Assembly: GCA_002368175.1 (NCBI GenBank)
Contig: AP018172.1
Location: forward strand, 7,319,001 to 7,383,000
Length of the DNA: 64,000 nt
Source of the DNA: Calothrix sp. NIES-2098
GTDB lineage: Bacteria; Cyanobacteriota; Cyanobacteriia; Cyanobacteriales; Nostocaceae
Direction of reading: 5' to 3'
This document shows positions 27,191 through 36,082 of the stretch, in pieces. Within the stretch, counting starts at the first letter, position 1; each line of letters opens with the position of its first letter. The notes below the pieces were generated by a model. It was not told the DNA's origin. It saw nothing but the letters and a program-made list of their open reading frames with translations, and searched no databases. The translations under genes were made by a program, and so were the position numbers.

Positions 27191-27676
27191 CTAATTTTGC
27201 TGATGGCGTCGGGTAGCAAACCAAGCTTGCAATTGCTGACGACAGGCAGACTCTAAAATGCCTCCAAGGACTTGTAGGCGGTGATTAGACGCTGCACTAT
27301 CGGGTATGTTGGTAACAGTACGTATTGCACCAGTTTTGGTATCGTCTACTCCATATACCAGCAATCCTATACGGGCGTGTATAATAGCACCGGCACACAT
27401 TGGGCAAGGTTCTAAGGTTACATAGAGAGTGCATTGATTGAGACGCCAATTTTGTAAACTTTTAGCAGCTGCCCTCAGAGCAATAATTTCTGCGTGAGCT
27501 GTGGGATCTTGGTCGCGTTCTTTCCTATTTTCGCCCTCTGCCAGTAAATTACCTGAGTCATCAACGATCAGTGCCCCTACAGGGACTTCTCCGGCATTAC
27601 CTGCTGTTTTTGCCAATTCTAAGGCGCGAGTCATCCATTGTCGGTGGACAATATACTCTGGGTGTTCAATTATCAT
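27191..27676 (-). CDS. tadA: tRNA-specific adenosine deaminase
   Basis: At 161 residues, this has the zinc-dependent deaminase site: H61-A-E63 in PTAHAEIIALR and C91/C94 in LEPCPMCAGAI, plus GNAGEVPVGALIV upstream. TadA converts A34 of tRNA-Arg(ACG) to inosine and is essential in most bacteria. The fingerprint separates it from cytosine/guanine deaminases. It is next to grxC on the same strand, but a hairpin between them suggests separate transcripts. Confidence 0.94.
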   Translation of the reverse strand: MIIEHPEYIVHRQWMTRALELAKTAGNAGEVPVGALIVDDSGNLLAEGENRKERDQDPTAHAEIIALRAAAKSLQNWRLNQCTLYVTLEPCPMCAGAIIHARIGLLVYGVDDTKTGAIRTVTNIPDSAASNHRLQVLGGILESACRQQLQAWFATRRHQQN

Positions 27677-27713
27677 AGGATTATTGCAAATAGTTGTAAA
27701 TAGACAATATAAA

Positions 27714-27732
27714 GCCCGCTTTGGCGGGCAAA
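27714..27732 (-). terminator. Possible terminator of grxC
   Basis: GCCCGC (27714-27719) and GCGGGC (27724-27729) form a perfect GC-rich stem with a TTTG loop, 39 bp after the grxC stop on the minus strand. The following minus-strand tract is only TTTATATT, so the terminator call is moderate. Confidence 0.6.
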
Positions 27733-27767
27733 TTAGGTTTTTAATTTATTCCGTAAATAGCTTCTAA

Positions 27768-28082
27768 TTAAATGGCTGCTTGGGCTAAGAGAGGGTCGAG
27801 TTGACCTTGTGTATCTAATTGATAAAGGTCATCACAGCCACCAACATGCCGATCGTTAATGAAAATCTGCGGTACTGTACGGCGTCCATTAGCTCGTTCT
27901 GCCATTTTTGCTCTGGCGGCTTCGTCACCATCGATTTTGTATTCTTGAAATTGCACGCCTTTCCACCACAGCAGCATTTTAGCGCGGATACAGTAAGGAC
28001 AAGTTTGCCAGGTGTAGATTTCGACATTGGCTTTAACTCGCTCTGGATGGCGATTTAATAGGGGATTGAGAAAATCCAGCAT
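27768..28082 (-). CDS. grxC: Glutaredoxin 3, dithiol CPYC type
   Basis: At 104 residues, this has the dithiol active site CPYC (C28-C31) in YTWQTCPYCIRAK, a TVPQIFIND glutathione-binding segment and the GGCDDLYQLD C-terminal motif. It reduces protein disulphides and glutathione mixed disulphides using GSH. The N-terminus is about 17 residues longer than typical bacterial GrxC, so translation might begin later, but no other Met is near. It follows the DUF981 gene closely (37 bp) on the same strand. Confidence 0.94.
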   Translation of the reverse strand: MLDFLNPLLNRHPERVKANVEIYTWQTCPYCIRAKMLLWWKGVQFQEYKIDGDEAARAKMAERANGRRTVPQIFINDRHVGGCDDLYQLDTQGQLDPLLAQAAI

Positions 28083-28119
28083 ATTTGCATCTTATCGATT
28101 TATGTTAATTGTCTCTAGC

Positions 28120-28692
28120 CTATCGCATTGGGGTTGGAACCCATTTTTGGAAACCTTCTAAATGATTCCAGTAAGCTAAATAACCAGTTAATGCCCAAAT
28201 TAACGCTGCTACAATTAACACCGCTACACCAATTAACCGCCAAGTTCGGTTTGTTTTCCAATAGAGAGTTGGTGCAGCACAAACGCCACTTAAGCCGGTG
28301 AGAATAAAGCCTATACCTGACATCAATGGTTGCTGTGTAATACCCAAATTGATGATGCGCAGACCGATAACAATTGCAGCTAAACCTGCGAAGAAAGCGT
28401 AAATTGCTATTGTCAGTAAATCCCAACTTAAGGAAAGTGCGATCGCAGCTGCAATAAACAAGATTCCGAATAGGATAGTCGTTTCTCCGAAAGCGATATT
28501 AAAACTACCTCTAATCGGCCAAGTAAAGGTCATGTGTAACCCAGTTGTCAATGCGATCGCACCTGTAACTCCAAAGCCAGGAATCCAGCGTTTTTGATTA
28601 TCGCTATCTATCCCGCGATATACGTAGTCTGCTAGTAAAAATAACCCAGCTACCATATTGATCAACATGAGTGTGATGTAGTCGATAAACAT
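28120..28692 (-). CDS. DUF981 family membrane protein
   Basis: A 190-residue integral membrane protein with about six hydrophobic helices and little outside them. The N-terminus (MFIDYITLMLINMVAGLFLLADYVYRG), IPGFGVTGAIALTTGLHMTFTWP and GLRIINLGITQQPLMSGIGF match what I remember of the DUF981 family, whose function is unknown. It should sit in the plasma or thylakoid membrane. It lies 37 bp upstream of grxC and could be co-transcribed with it; no functional link is known. Confidence 0.78.
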   Translation of the reverse strand: MFIDYITLMLINMVAGLFLLADYVYRGIDSDNQKRWIPGFGVTGAIALTTGLHMTFTWPIRGSFNIAFGETTILFGILFIAAAIALSLSWDLLTIAIYAFFAGLAAIVIGLRIINLGITQQPLMSGIGFILTGLSGVCAAPTLYWKTNRTWRLIGVAVLIVAALIWALTGYLAYWNHLEGFQKWVPTPMR

Positions 28693-29072
28693 GATTTACC
28701 TCTAAATGGCTATTTGGCTTGAAAATGCTGTGTCGGAACTACAAATAAACGTTGATATTAATCTGTGGTTCATTTGCCGATGCTGGAATTTGGGTGATTC
28801 TTGTCAGGTTTCACAAGAATCTAAATAGTCGATGTTTAGCATCTAAATAAATGAATGTTTCTTTTCCAGAATATACTAGTAATTGAGATAGATTCTTATT
28901 TGCTTATTGTAAGAAAGAGTCAAAATAGACACTTTAGCAAATTTATAGCAGTAAAACTTAACATACAGGCCTAGCAAGACTATTTTCCACGGGTATCCGC
29001 CCTTTGGTAGACTTGAAGACTGGAACAGCTAGATAAAACAACGCTAAGTCAAGCAGTTGAGAGGGCGACTCT
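28693..29072. other. Divergent promoter region between the DUF981 gene and glpX
   Basis: The 380-bp spacer is AT-rich and separates genes on opposite strands, so it should hold both promoters. I see no clear inverted repeat, RNA gene or riboswitch-like structure. Confidence 0.5.
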
Positions 29073-30110
29073 GTGGAAAATACACTTGGATTAGAGATTA
29101 TTGAGGTAGTAGAGCAAGCCGCGATCGCATCCGCCAAGTGGATGGGTAAGGGCGAAAAGAACACTGCTGACCAAGTAGCAGTGGAAGCAATGCGCGAACG
29201 CATGAACAAAATTTATATGCGCGGTCGCATTGTGATTGGTGAAGGCGAACGCGATGACGCCCCTATGTTATATATTGGGGAAGAGGTGGGTATCTGCTCC
29301 CGTCCAGATGCTAAGGATTTCTGTAACCCAGATGAACTGATTGAAATTGACATCGCTGTTGACCCTTGTGAAGGTACGAACTTGGTAGCATACGGACAAC
29401 CTGGTTCGATGGCTGTATTGGCAATTTCCGAAAAAGGTGGCTTATTTGCAGCTCCTGACTTCTACATGAAGAAGTTAGCAGCACCTCCAGCAGCTAAGGG
29501 CAAGGTGGACATTAACAAGTCAGCAACAGAAAACCTCAAAATTCTCTCCGAGTGTCTAGACCGCGCTATTGAAGAACTTGTGGTAGTCGTGATGAAGCGC
29601 GAACGCCACAACGATTTGATTAAAGAAATTCGCGATGCTGGGGCGAGAGTGCAGTTGATTTCCGATGGTGATGTCGGCGCAGCTTTATCTTGTGGTTTTG
29701 CTGGTACTAACATCCACGCCCTAATGGGTATCGGTGCTGCGCCTGAAGGTGTGATTTCCGCAGCCGCTATGCGTGCTTTAGGTGGACATTTCCAAGGTCA
29801 GCTGATCTATGACCCAGCAATCGTCAAAACAGGCTTAATTGGCGAAAGCAAAGAAGCTAACCTAGATCGTCTTAAGTCGATGAATATCAATGACCCCGAT
29901 AAGGTCTACGATGCTCATGAACTGGCATCTGGTGAGACCGTGCTATTTGCTGCAAGCGGTATTACCACTGGAAATCTGATCCAAGGTGTCCGCTTCTTCA
30001 AAGGTGGTGCTAGAACGCAAAGCCTAGTTATTTCTAACCAGTCAAACACTGCTAGGTTTGTGGATACTATTCACATGTTTGACTCGCCTAAGACCGTACA
30101 ATTGCATTAA
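29073..30110 (+). CDS. glpX: Fructose-1,6-bisphosphatase class II / sedoheptulose-1,7-bisphosphatase
   Basis: Starts at GTG 29073; 345 residues. Family blocks include IASAKWMGKGEKNTADQVAVE, RIVIGEGERDDAPMLYIGE, VDPCEGTNLVAYGQPGSMAV, VQLISDGDVGAALSC and APEGVISAAAMRALGG. In cyanobacteria this GlpX-type enzyme is the bifunctional F/SBPase of the Calvin cycle, hydrolysing both FBP and SBP, and is usually essential for autotrophy. It is cytoplasmic and metal-dependent. It appears monocistronic with long flanking spacers. Confidence 0.96.
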   Translation: MENTLGLEIIEVVEQAAIASAKWMGKGEKNTADQVAVEAMRERMNKIYMRGRIVIGEGERDDAPMLYIGEEVGICSRPDAKDFCNPDELIEIDIAVDPCEGTNLVAYGQPGSMAVLAISEKGGLFAAPDFYMKKLAAPPAAKGKVDINKSATENLKILSECLDRAIEELVVVVMKRERHNDLIKEIRDAGARVQLISDGDVGAALSCGFAGTNIHALMGIGAAPEGVISAAAMRALGGHFQGQLIYDPAIVKTGLIGESKEANLDRLKSMNINDPDKVYDAHELASGETVLFAASGITTGNLIQGVRFFKGGARTQSLVISNQSNTARFVDTIHMFDSPKTVQLH

Positions 30111-30467
30111 GCTCATCCCGCCTATTGAACGGGCGAGATTTCGCGTCCGTGGTCAGTAGTCAATCGTCAACTGACTATTGACTGACAATAAAGGACGACG
30201 GGGCGACTATCCCTCCTACCCCTTAAAGAAGTAGGTACACCGTCGCCTTTGATAAGCGATAAACAGTAAGGAGTTAGGATTAATCAAGAATGGCATGAAG
30301 ATCCGGGATATAAGTAAAGATCGTAAACTCAGCAGAGTAGGGCTAAATTCCCCCTTACCCTCCTCATCTTCCTTATCCCCTTCATTCAAGTTATGAACTT
30401 TCTTCCTAACTCCTTTACTCACCATTCACCACTTACCATTTACTATTTAGCAATTACCAATTAGCAG
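30111..30467. other. Spacer between glpX and hemA
   Basis: The 357-bp stretch contains short repeats (the CAGTAGTCAATCGTCAACTG / GACTATTGACTG type) and CTCCTTACC-like low-complexity phrases common in this genome's spacers. The hemA promoter should lie near the right end. No gene is seen. Confidence 0.5.
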
Positions 30468-31754
30468 ATGAATATAGCAGTGGTGGGGTTAAGCCATAAA
30501 ACAGCCCCAGTAGAAATCCGGGAAAAGTTGAGTATTCCAGAACCGCAAACAGAAAGTGCGATCGCTCAACTTACCAGCTATCCTCATATTGATGAAGTTG
30601 CCATCCTGAGTACTTGTAACCGCCTGGAAATTTATATCGTCACAGGTGAAACCGAACACGGTATCCGGGAAGTAACTCAATTTTTAGCAGAATACAGTAA
30701 ATTACCTGTAACATCTTTACGGCAACACCTGTTTATGTTGCTGCATGACGACGCTGTGATGCATATGATGCGCGTAGCAGCTGGTTTAGATAGTTTAGTC
30801 CTTGGTGAAGGGCAAATTCTGGCTCAGGTGAAGAATACTCACAAACTGGGGCAGCAATATAACGGTATAAAAACAATTTTGAATCGATTATTTAAACAAG
30901 CTTTAACAGCAGGCAAGCGAGTTCGTACAGAAACTAGCATTGGTACTGGCGCAGTCTCCATCAGTTCGGCGGCGGTAGAGTTAGCGCAGATGAAAGTGGC
31001 AAATTTAGCTGCTTGCCGGGTGGCAATTCTCGGCGCTGGTAAAATGTCGCGCTTGCTGGTTCAGCATTTAATTTCTAAAGGTGCTGGGCAAATTAGTATT
31101 TTAAATCGCTCTCGCGATCGCGCTCTAGAATTAGCCAAACAGTTTCCCGATCAAACTCTGGAAATTCAACCGCTATCAGAAATGATGGCAGTAATATCTC
31201 GTAGCGATTTAGTATTTACTAGTACATCTGCTACAGACCCTATCCTAGATCGTGCCAAAATAGAAATGGTTTTAGAGCCTCAGCAGTCTTTGATGCTATT
31301 TGACATTTCCGTGCCCCGCAACGTCCATGCAGACGTGAATGAACTAGCCAACGTGCAAGCGTTCAATGTGGATGATTTGAAGGCCGTTGTAGCGCAAAAC
31401 TACGAAAGCCGTCGGAAAATGGCTCAAGAAGCTGAGAAAATATTAGATGAAGAAGTAGAAGCTTTTGATGTTTGGTGGCGCAGTCTAGAAACTGTCTCCA
31501 CTATTAGCTGTCTGCGTAATAAAGTCGAAACCATCCGCGAACAAGAACTGGAAAAAGCATTGTCGCGCTTGGGTTCGGAATTTGCAGAAAAGCATCAAGA
31601 GGTGATCGAAGCTTTAACAAGAGGAATCGTTAACAAAATTTTACACGATCCGATGGTGCAATTGCGAGCGCAGCAGGATGTGGAAGCCAGACGGCGATGT
31701 ATGCAGACTTTGCAAATGTTATTTAACCTAGACGCAGAAGAGCAGTTTAGTTAA
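30468..31754 (+). CDS. hemA: Glutamyl-tRNA reductase
   Basis: At 428 residues, this is HemA, the first committed enzyme of tetrapyrrole (chlorophyll, haem, bilin) synthesis by the C5 pathway: NADPH reduction of Glu-tRNA to glutamate-1-semialdehyde. The catalytic C50 lies in ILSTCNRLEIY. Further hallmarks are GLSHKTAPVEIREK, GLDSLVLGEGQILAQVK, the NADPH fold with ILGAGKMSRLLVQHL and a C-terminal dimerisation helix domain (VRQ-like LRNKVETIREQELEKALSRL). It is monocistronic. Confidence 0.97.
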   Translation: MNIAVVGLSHKTAPVEIREKLSIPEPQTESAIAQLTSYPHIDEVAILSTCNRLEIYIVTGETEHGIREVTQFLAEYSKLPVTSLRQHLFMLLHDDAVMHMMRVAAGLDSLVLGEGQILAQVKNTHKLGQQYNGIKTILNRLFKQALTAGKRVRTETSIGTGAVSISSAAVELAQMKVANLAACRVAILGAGKMSRLLVQHLISKGAGQISILNRSRDRALELAKQFPDQTLEIQPLSEMMAVISRSDLVFTSTSATDPILDRAKIEMVLEPQQSLMLFDISVPRNVHADVNELANVQAFNVDDLKAVVAQNYESRRKMAQEAEKILDEEVEAFDVWWRSLETVSTISCLRNKVETIREQELEKALSRLGSEFAEKHQEVIEALTRGIVNKILHDPMVQLRAQQDVEARRRCMQTLQMLFNLDAEEQFS

Positions 31755-32259
31755 TTTAGCTAAATCTAGACTTAGCATTATTGGTGCGTTAGGGTGACTT
31801 TTAACGTACTAATAATGCACAGCTTGAGAGATTTTAAGCTGCGGAATTGTTAGCTTATTGCATACTAACTTTAATATTAACTATTATACTAAATAGCAAT
31901 ATTATTATATTGCTAATAATTAATATGACTAACTATTTTCAGTTTGTTTATATATGGCTACAGTAGGTACTTCAAAGTCGATTTGCGATCTGTACCCAAC
32001 TAAATCTGGAAAATAGCAAAATCAATATCGTCAACGAAAGACCCCAGCAAAACCTGTGTTAGTATATTTAAGCCTTTTTGATAGTAGAACTTTGCTAACT
32101 ATATTTTGAGTTACTAGCAAACATGAAAATTAATGGTGTCAGGTAAAAGGAATTCTCGTAAAAAGTTTTCCTATTACCCTATTACCATTAAAGAACAATT
32201 TAGATATTGGGCAGATTAGATTTGTAACAGAATTGCTAACACGTGAATGAGCGACTTGC
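31755..32259. other. Spacer downstream of hemA
   Basis: About 500 bp, very AT-rich (for instance ATTATTATATTGCTAATAATT near 31900). No gene or strong hairpin is recognised. The minus-strand HTH gene at 32260 ends here. Confidence 0.5.
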
Positions 32260-32478
32260 TTATAGAACAGGTCGAGTTCTGACCTTATAGTCCATTAAAG
32301 CGCCTTGACTGATAACCGTTCGCCCATTTCTTCTGCTAGTGGGAATTTGGCCTTTTTGCAGAGCCATATACAAAGTACTTTGGTCTATACCTAAAAATCT
32401 AGCTGCTTGTACTAAGGAAGTACCCCGCTTGGGTATATTTCCTTTCCTTCTCTTCTGACTTGTGAATGGTTTCCACAT
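32260..32478 (-). CDS. Small helix-turn-helix (excisionase/MerR-like) DNA-binding protein
   Basis: The 72-residue protein begins with a basic stretch (TSQKRRKGNIPKRG), then a winged HTH pattern: SLVQAARFLGIDQSTLYMALQKGQIP, the wing TSRRNGRTVISQGAL and DYKVRT. This resembles the excisionase/HTH_17 domain, in which a helix pair plus a short wing binds DNA. Such proteins may be phage-derived excisionases or small regulators. No integrase is nearby here. It is divergent from the first ArsR-DUF2087 gene (173-bp gap), so it might share a promoter region with it. Confidence 0.72.
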   Translation of the reverse strand: MWKPFTSQKRRKGNIPKRGTSLVQAARFLGIDQSTLYMALQKGQIPTSRRNGRTVISQGALMDYKVRTRPVL

Positions 32479-32600
32479 AGCGAAATGTAAAGAACAACTT
32501 AAGAAATCTCAACTTCTGACAGAACAAATCGCAAAATTAACAATAATTCACAACAAAGCAAAAAATGTCCTCTGCCTGTGCAGGGGGGAACTACGTAGCT

Positions 32601-32636
32601 AATTCGATTCCTTTCTAATTAGATCGCAATCGAATT
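32601..32636 (+). promoter_or_regulatory. Operator-like inverted repeat before the first ArsR-DUF2087 gene
   Basis: AATTCGATT (32601-32609) is exactly mirrored by AATCGAATT (32628-32636). Between them lies TTCTAATTAGAT, the same 12-mer found in the palindrome before the second paralogue. It ends 15 bp before the start codon, a position suited to autorepression. Confidence 0.6.
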
Positions 32637-32651
32637 TGATTATAACAAATT

Positions 32652-33257
32652 ATGAGGAAAGAACAGTTTCAGACTCTACTGCAATTTTTTAAAGCCTTAG
32701 CGGATGAGAGCCGATTAAAAATTGTGGGTATTTTAGCAAACCAAGAGTGCAGTGTTGAAGAATTAGCTGTGCTATTACAACTTAAGGAACCGACAGTCTC
32801 CCATCATTTATCAAAACTGAAGGAACTGAATTTGGTGACGATGCGCCCAGAAGGTAATAGCCGCTTCTACCAATTGGATAGCGAAGCTTTACAAAATATC
32901 AGCAAAGAAATTTTTACCCCTGAGAAAATAGCATCCTTAATTGAGGATGTAGATACTGAAGCTTGGGAAAGCAAAGTCTTGAGCAACTATCTAGAGAGTG
33001 TTACCAACAACATAGAGGAAGTACAACGCCTCAAAGAAATTCCTGCTAGCCGCAAAAAGCGCTTAGTTATTCTCAAGTGGCTGGCGAGTAAATTTGAGGA
33101 AGGAGTTCAGTACCCAGAACGAACGGTGAATGAAACACTCAAGCGCTATCATCCTGACTACGCTACCTTGCGGCGGGAGTTAATTGGCTACCAATTAATG
33201 CGGCGAGAAAATGGGGTTTATTGGCGGGATAACACAGATGTGAGAACCAGCCTGTAA
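32652..33257 (+). CDS. ArsR-family transcriptional regulator with C-terminal DUF2087 domain (copy 1)
   Basis: The 201-residue protein has an ArsR winged helix (about 5-85: FFKALADESRLKIVGIL, CSVEELAVLLQLKEPTVSHHLSKLKEL, then the wing RPEGNSRFYQL). A linker follows, then a DUF2087 domain (about 130-195: IPASRKKRLVILKWLASKF, RTVNETLKRYHPDYATLRRELI, YQLMRRENGVYWR). DUF2087 is a small helical module of unknown ligand often fused to such regulators. No Cys/His metal cluster typical of ArsR is evident in the HTH. The next gene is a paralogue, 85 bp downstream, probably from tandem duplication. Confidence 0.88.
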   Translation: MRKEQFQTLLQFFKALADESRLKIVGILANQECSVEELAVLLQLKEPTVSHHLSKLKELNLVTMRPEGNSRFYQLDSEALQNISKEIFTPEKIASLIEDVDTEAWESKVLSNYLESVTNNIEEVQRLKEIPASRKKRLVILKWLASKFEEGVQYPERTVNETLKRYHPDYATLRRELIGYQLMRRENGVYWRDNTDVRTSL

Positions 33258-33310
33258 TACCTTTCCCTAAAATAGTGCTGCCAGAGTAGATGTAGAAATT
33301 ATTAGATATA

Positions 33311-33340
33311 CTTCTAATTAGATGCTTATCTAATTAGAAG
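33311..33340 (+). promoter_or_regulatory. Perfect palindromic operator before the second ArsR-DUF2087 gene
   Basis: CTTCTAATTAGAT (33311-33323) and ATCTAATTAGAAG (33328-33340) form a perfect 13-bp inverted repeat with a 4-nt spacer, ending 2 bp before the ATG at 33343. The TTCTAATTAGAT half-site recurs before copy 1. Its place over the translation start suits autorepression by an ArsR dimer. Confidence 0.72.
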
Positions 33341-33342
33341 TT

Positions 33343-33912
33343 ATGTATAACGAGCAGTTCCAACTCTTGCTACACTTCTTCAAAGCTTTGGCAGACGAGA
33401 GTCGATTAAAAATTATCGGGGTTTTGGCTAATCAAGATTGCAGCGTTGAGGAATTGGCGGTGCTACTAGAACTCAAAGAACCGACGATATCCCACCATCT
33501 GATGAAACTAAAAGAATTAGATTTGGTGAGTATGTGCCCACAAGGTAATACTCACTTCTATCGATTAGAGAGCGAAACATTGCAAAACCTGAGTAAGAAA
33601 GTTTTTACACCTGAGAAAATAGCATCTTCAATTGAGAATTTTGACAGTGATGTGTGGGCTAACAGAGTATCGCAAAACTATATAGAGGGAGAAGAACCTA
33701 TCCAACGCCTCAAAGAAATTCCTGCTAGCCGGAAAAAGCGTTTAGTTATTCTCAAGTGGTTGGTAAGTAAATTTGAAGAGCAGATTCAGTATTCTGAACG
33801 CTCAGTCAATGAAATTCTCAAGCGCTATCATCCCGATTATGCTACCTTGCGGCGAGAGTTAATTGATAATCAATTAATGCAGCGAGAAAATGGGGTCTAT
33901 TGGAGATTATGA
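33343..33912 (+). CDS. ArsR-family transcriptional regulator with C-terminal DUF2087 domain (copy 2)
   Basis: The 189-residue paralogue of the preceding gene shares HTH and DUF2087 blocks almost word for word (FFKALADESRLKIIGVLAN; EIPASRKKRLVILKWLVSKFEE; RYHPDYATLRRELI) but has a diverged, shorter linker. It therefore looks like a tandem duplication with both copies kept under selection. The start codon is nearly abutted by a perfect palindrome. Both proteins could bind the same site and form heterodimers; this is inference. Regulated genes beyond themselves are unknown. Confidence 0.88.
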   Translation: MYNEQFQLLLHFFKALADESRLKIIGVLANQDCSVEELAVLLELKEPTISHHLMKLKELDLVSMCPQGNTHFYRLESETLQNLSKKVFTPEKIASSIENFDSDVWANRVSQNYIEGEEPIQRLKEIPASRKKRLVILKWLVSKFEEQIQYSERSVNEILKRYHPDYATLRRELIDNQLMQRENGVYWRL

Positions 33913-34084
33913 GAGCGTGTTAGCAGATAGATGTCTTGCTTGTGATGTCTTTGCTGGAAAAGTGAAAGCTCTTGGTGGAGCGATTTACGAAGACAATTAT
34001 TGGATTGTGGAACATTCTTTAGTTCTCGTTCTTGTGTTGGGATATTTAATTATTAAACTTGGCTCGTAGTTGCGCTTCAGCGGT

Positions 34085-34144
34085 GCTTTAGCGCTAAAGC
34101 GCAACTACAAACCTGCTTTAGCGCTAAAGCGCAACTACAAACCT
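34085..34144. repeat. 30-bp direct repeat, two copies, each with a 16-bp palindrome
   Basis: GCTTTAGCGCTAAAGCGCAA... occurs twice head to tail (34085-34114 and 34115-34144) and ends ACTACAAACCT. Each copy contains the perfect palindrome GCTTTAGCGCTAAAGC. It lies just beyond the livG-like stop and is probably a dispersed palindromic repeat. Confidence 0.85.
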
Positions 34145-34164
34145 GACTATTGACTTTTGCCCTC

Positions 34165-34947
34165 TTATTTTCCTAAATACGCTTCTAGAACTTGGGGATT
34201 AGTTTGAATTTCTGCTGGTGTACCATCGGCGAGATTTTTGCCTTCAGCCAGCACCCAAACCCGATCGCACAAGGACATAATCACATCCATATTGTGTTCG
34301 ATAATCAGAAAAGTCATGCCATCTTTGCGGTTCCAGTTGAGAATGCGATCGCAAATATCATCAATCAATCTGGGATTAACACCAGCTGCGGGTTCATCGA
34401 GCAAAATCAATTTGGGATTAGTCATCAACGCCCGTCCCATTTCTAGCAGCTTGCGTTGTCCACCAGACAAACCACCAGCGTAATCATGGGCTTTTTGTGC
34501 CAATCCTACTGACTCTAACAAGTACATCGCTTGTTCTTTTAATTGCTTTTCTTCCTTCGCTACAACGTGGGGTTGTAATTGCACCTGCCAAAAATTCTCA
34601 CCAGTTTGTTTTTGCGCCGCCAGAAGCATATTTTCTAACACCGACAACCGCGAAAGAGTCCGGGCTACTTGAAAGGTGCGAACTATCCCTTGCTGGGCGA
34701 TTTGGTACGGTTGCAGGTGATGAATTGGTTCGCCATCAAAAATGACTCGTCCCTTATCTGGGCGGATGAAATTAGATAGTAAGTTGAAAAAGGTAGTTTT
34801 GCCAGCACCGTTAGGGCCAATCAATCCTGTGATGCTGCCTTTAGCTACTTCTATATTGGCATCACTGACGGCTTTAATCCCACCAAAGCTTTTAGAAAGT
34901 CCAGTGGCTGATAGCAGGGAAAGTTGGGGTGACTGGTTATTTACCAA
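34165..34947 (-). CDS. Branched-chain/neutral amino-acid-type ABC transporter ATP-binding protein (LivG-like)
   Basis: This 260-residue ABC ATPase has Walker A GPNGAGKTTF, the Q-loop, signature LSGGQRKLLEMGRAL, Walker B LILLDEPAAGVNP and the switch His in IIEHNMD. The LivG subfamily is marked by GLSKSFGGIKAV and the extended C-terminal part (ADGTPAEIQTNPQVLEAYLG). It would power uptake of branched-chain or other neutral amino acids, or urea. In Anabaena, such genes belong to the N-I neutral amino acid system (NatA-NatE); a homologous role is likely but I cannot assign the member. It overlaps the permease gene by 11 bp. Confidence 0.9.
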   Translation of the reverse strand: MVNNQSPQLSLLSATGLSKSFGGIKAVSDANIEVAKGSITGLIGPNGAGKTTFFNLLSNFIRPDKGRVIFDGEPIHHLQPYQIAQQGIVRTFQVARTLSRLSVLENMLLAAQKQTGENFWQVQLQPHVVAKEEKQLKEQAMYLLESVGLAQKAHDYAGGLSGGQRKLLEMGRALMTNPKLILLDEPAAGVNPRLIDDICDRILNWNRKDGMTFLIIEHNMDVIMSLCDRVWVLAEGKNLADGTPAEIQTNPQVLEAYLGK

Positions 34948-36073
34948 GAGTAAGTTCCTCCTTTTTCCCTAAGATACCTTGCGGACGCCAAATCATCAGC
35001 ACCATCAAAATTAAACCGATAACCATGATGCGAAATGCACCCAGACGTGCTTCGTCAAGGGGAATGATTTTAGGCAGGAATTCACGAGTCAAAGCATCAT
35101 AAGCAAAGTAAATTACAGCGCCCAATATTGTGCCGACGTTATTCCCAGAACCACCGAGAATCACCATGATCCAAGCGTCAAAAGTTAACTGTGGTTGGAA
35201 ATTATCGGGGTAAATGGCGCTGAGTTGCCAAGCAAAGAATGCACCAGCAATTCCAGCGATCGCACCACCTAACATTAGCGATTGTAATTTATACCAAAAC
35301 ACATTTTTTCCCAGCGCTTTGGGTATTTCTTCATCTTCGCGGATAGCTTTAAGCACTCTACCCCAAGGCGATCGCACTAACATTTCCAAGCGCCAAAATA
35401 CCAATGCTAATACTAACACCGATATCAGCATTAAACCTGCCTTGGGTATGTAGTTATACAGGGTAACAATCCCAGAAATATAAATGATAATTGCCAATAA
35501 CCCCAAAACAATCCCCACTCCCAAACGGGATGCGAATTCCTGTTTGCTGGTTTTTCTCGTTAATGTCTCAGTACCGCCACCAGATACTCTAGTAGTGCTA
35601 ATCCAGCGCCATAACGAAAACAAAGTAACAGCTAAAAGCAGCGTCAGCAGCCCGATCATCAGGAATCTAAAAAACAAATTAGGGGTTGTGGACAGAGGTA
35701 TTGAGTAACTTTGGACACCAAACGCCCCAGATATCCAAGTGTTACCCACAGGTAAATCCTGGTTATTCACCACCAACCGAATCAGTTCTCCCACCCCGAT
35801 AGTGACAATTCCCAGATAATCTTCGCGCAAGCGCAGAGTTGCAAAACCAATTACCAAACCCAACAAAGCAGCGACAATTGCCCCAATAATTGCCGATACT
35901 AGTAAAGGAACGCCTTTAAAGCTTAATAATACTGTTGTGTATGCTCCCAAGGTCATAAAAGCAATATGACCAAAGTTAATTAAACCCGTAAAGCCCCACT
36001 GCAAGTTCAGCCCCAAACCGAACAGGGCAAAAGTGGCTGTAGAAATTGCTAAGAAGATTAAATATTCAAACAT
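34937..36073 (-). CDS. Branched-chain/neutral amino-acid-type ABC transporter permease (LivM-like)
   Basis: The 378-residue integral membrane protein has roughly 8-10 helices and LivM-family blocks: GLNLQWGFTGLINFGHIAFMTLGAY, RLREDYLGIVTIGVGELIRLV, RVLKAIREDEEIPKALGKNV (the cytoplasmic coupling loop), and AGAFFAWQLSAIYPDNFQPQLTFDAWIMVILGG. A hydrophilic insert near residues 165-185 (TTRVSGGGTETLTRKTSK) lies between helices. It overlaps the LivG-like gene downstream. The partner permease, second ATPase and binding protein are not adjacent, so they must be encoded elsewhere, as is usual for the scattered nat genes of Anabaena. Confidence 0.88.
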   Translation of the reverse strand: MFEYLIFLAISTATFALFGLGLNLQWGFTGLINFGHIAFMTLGAYTTVLLSFKGVPLLVSAIIGAIVAALLGLVIGFATLRLREDYLGIVTIGVGELIRLVVNNQDLPVGNTWISGAFGVQSYSIPLSTTPNLFFRFLMIGLLTLLLAVTLFSLWRWISTTRVSGGGTETLTRKTSKQEFASRLGVGIVLGLLAIIIYISGIVTLYNYIPKAGLMLISVLVLALVFWRLEMLVRSPWGRVLKAIREDEEIPKALGKNVFWYKLQSLMLGGAIAGIAGAFFAWQLSAIYPDNFQPQLTFDAWIMVILGGSGNNVGTILGAVIYFAYDALTREFLPKIIPLDEARLGAFRIMVIGLILMVLMIWRPQGILGKKEELTLGK

Positions 36074-36082
36074 ATAAGTTTA

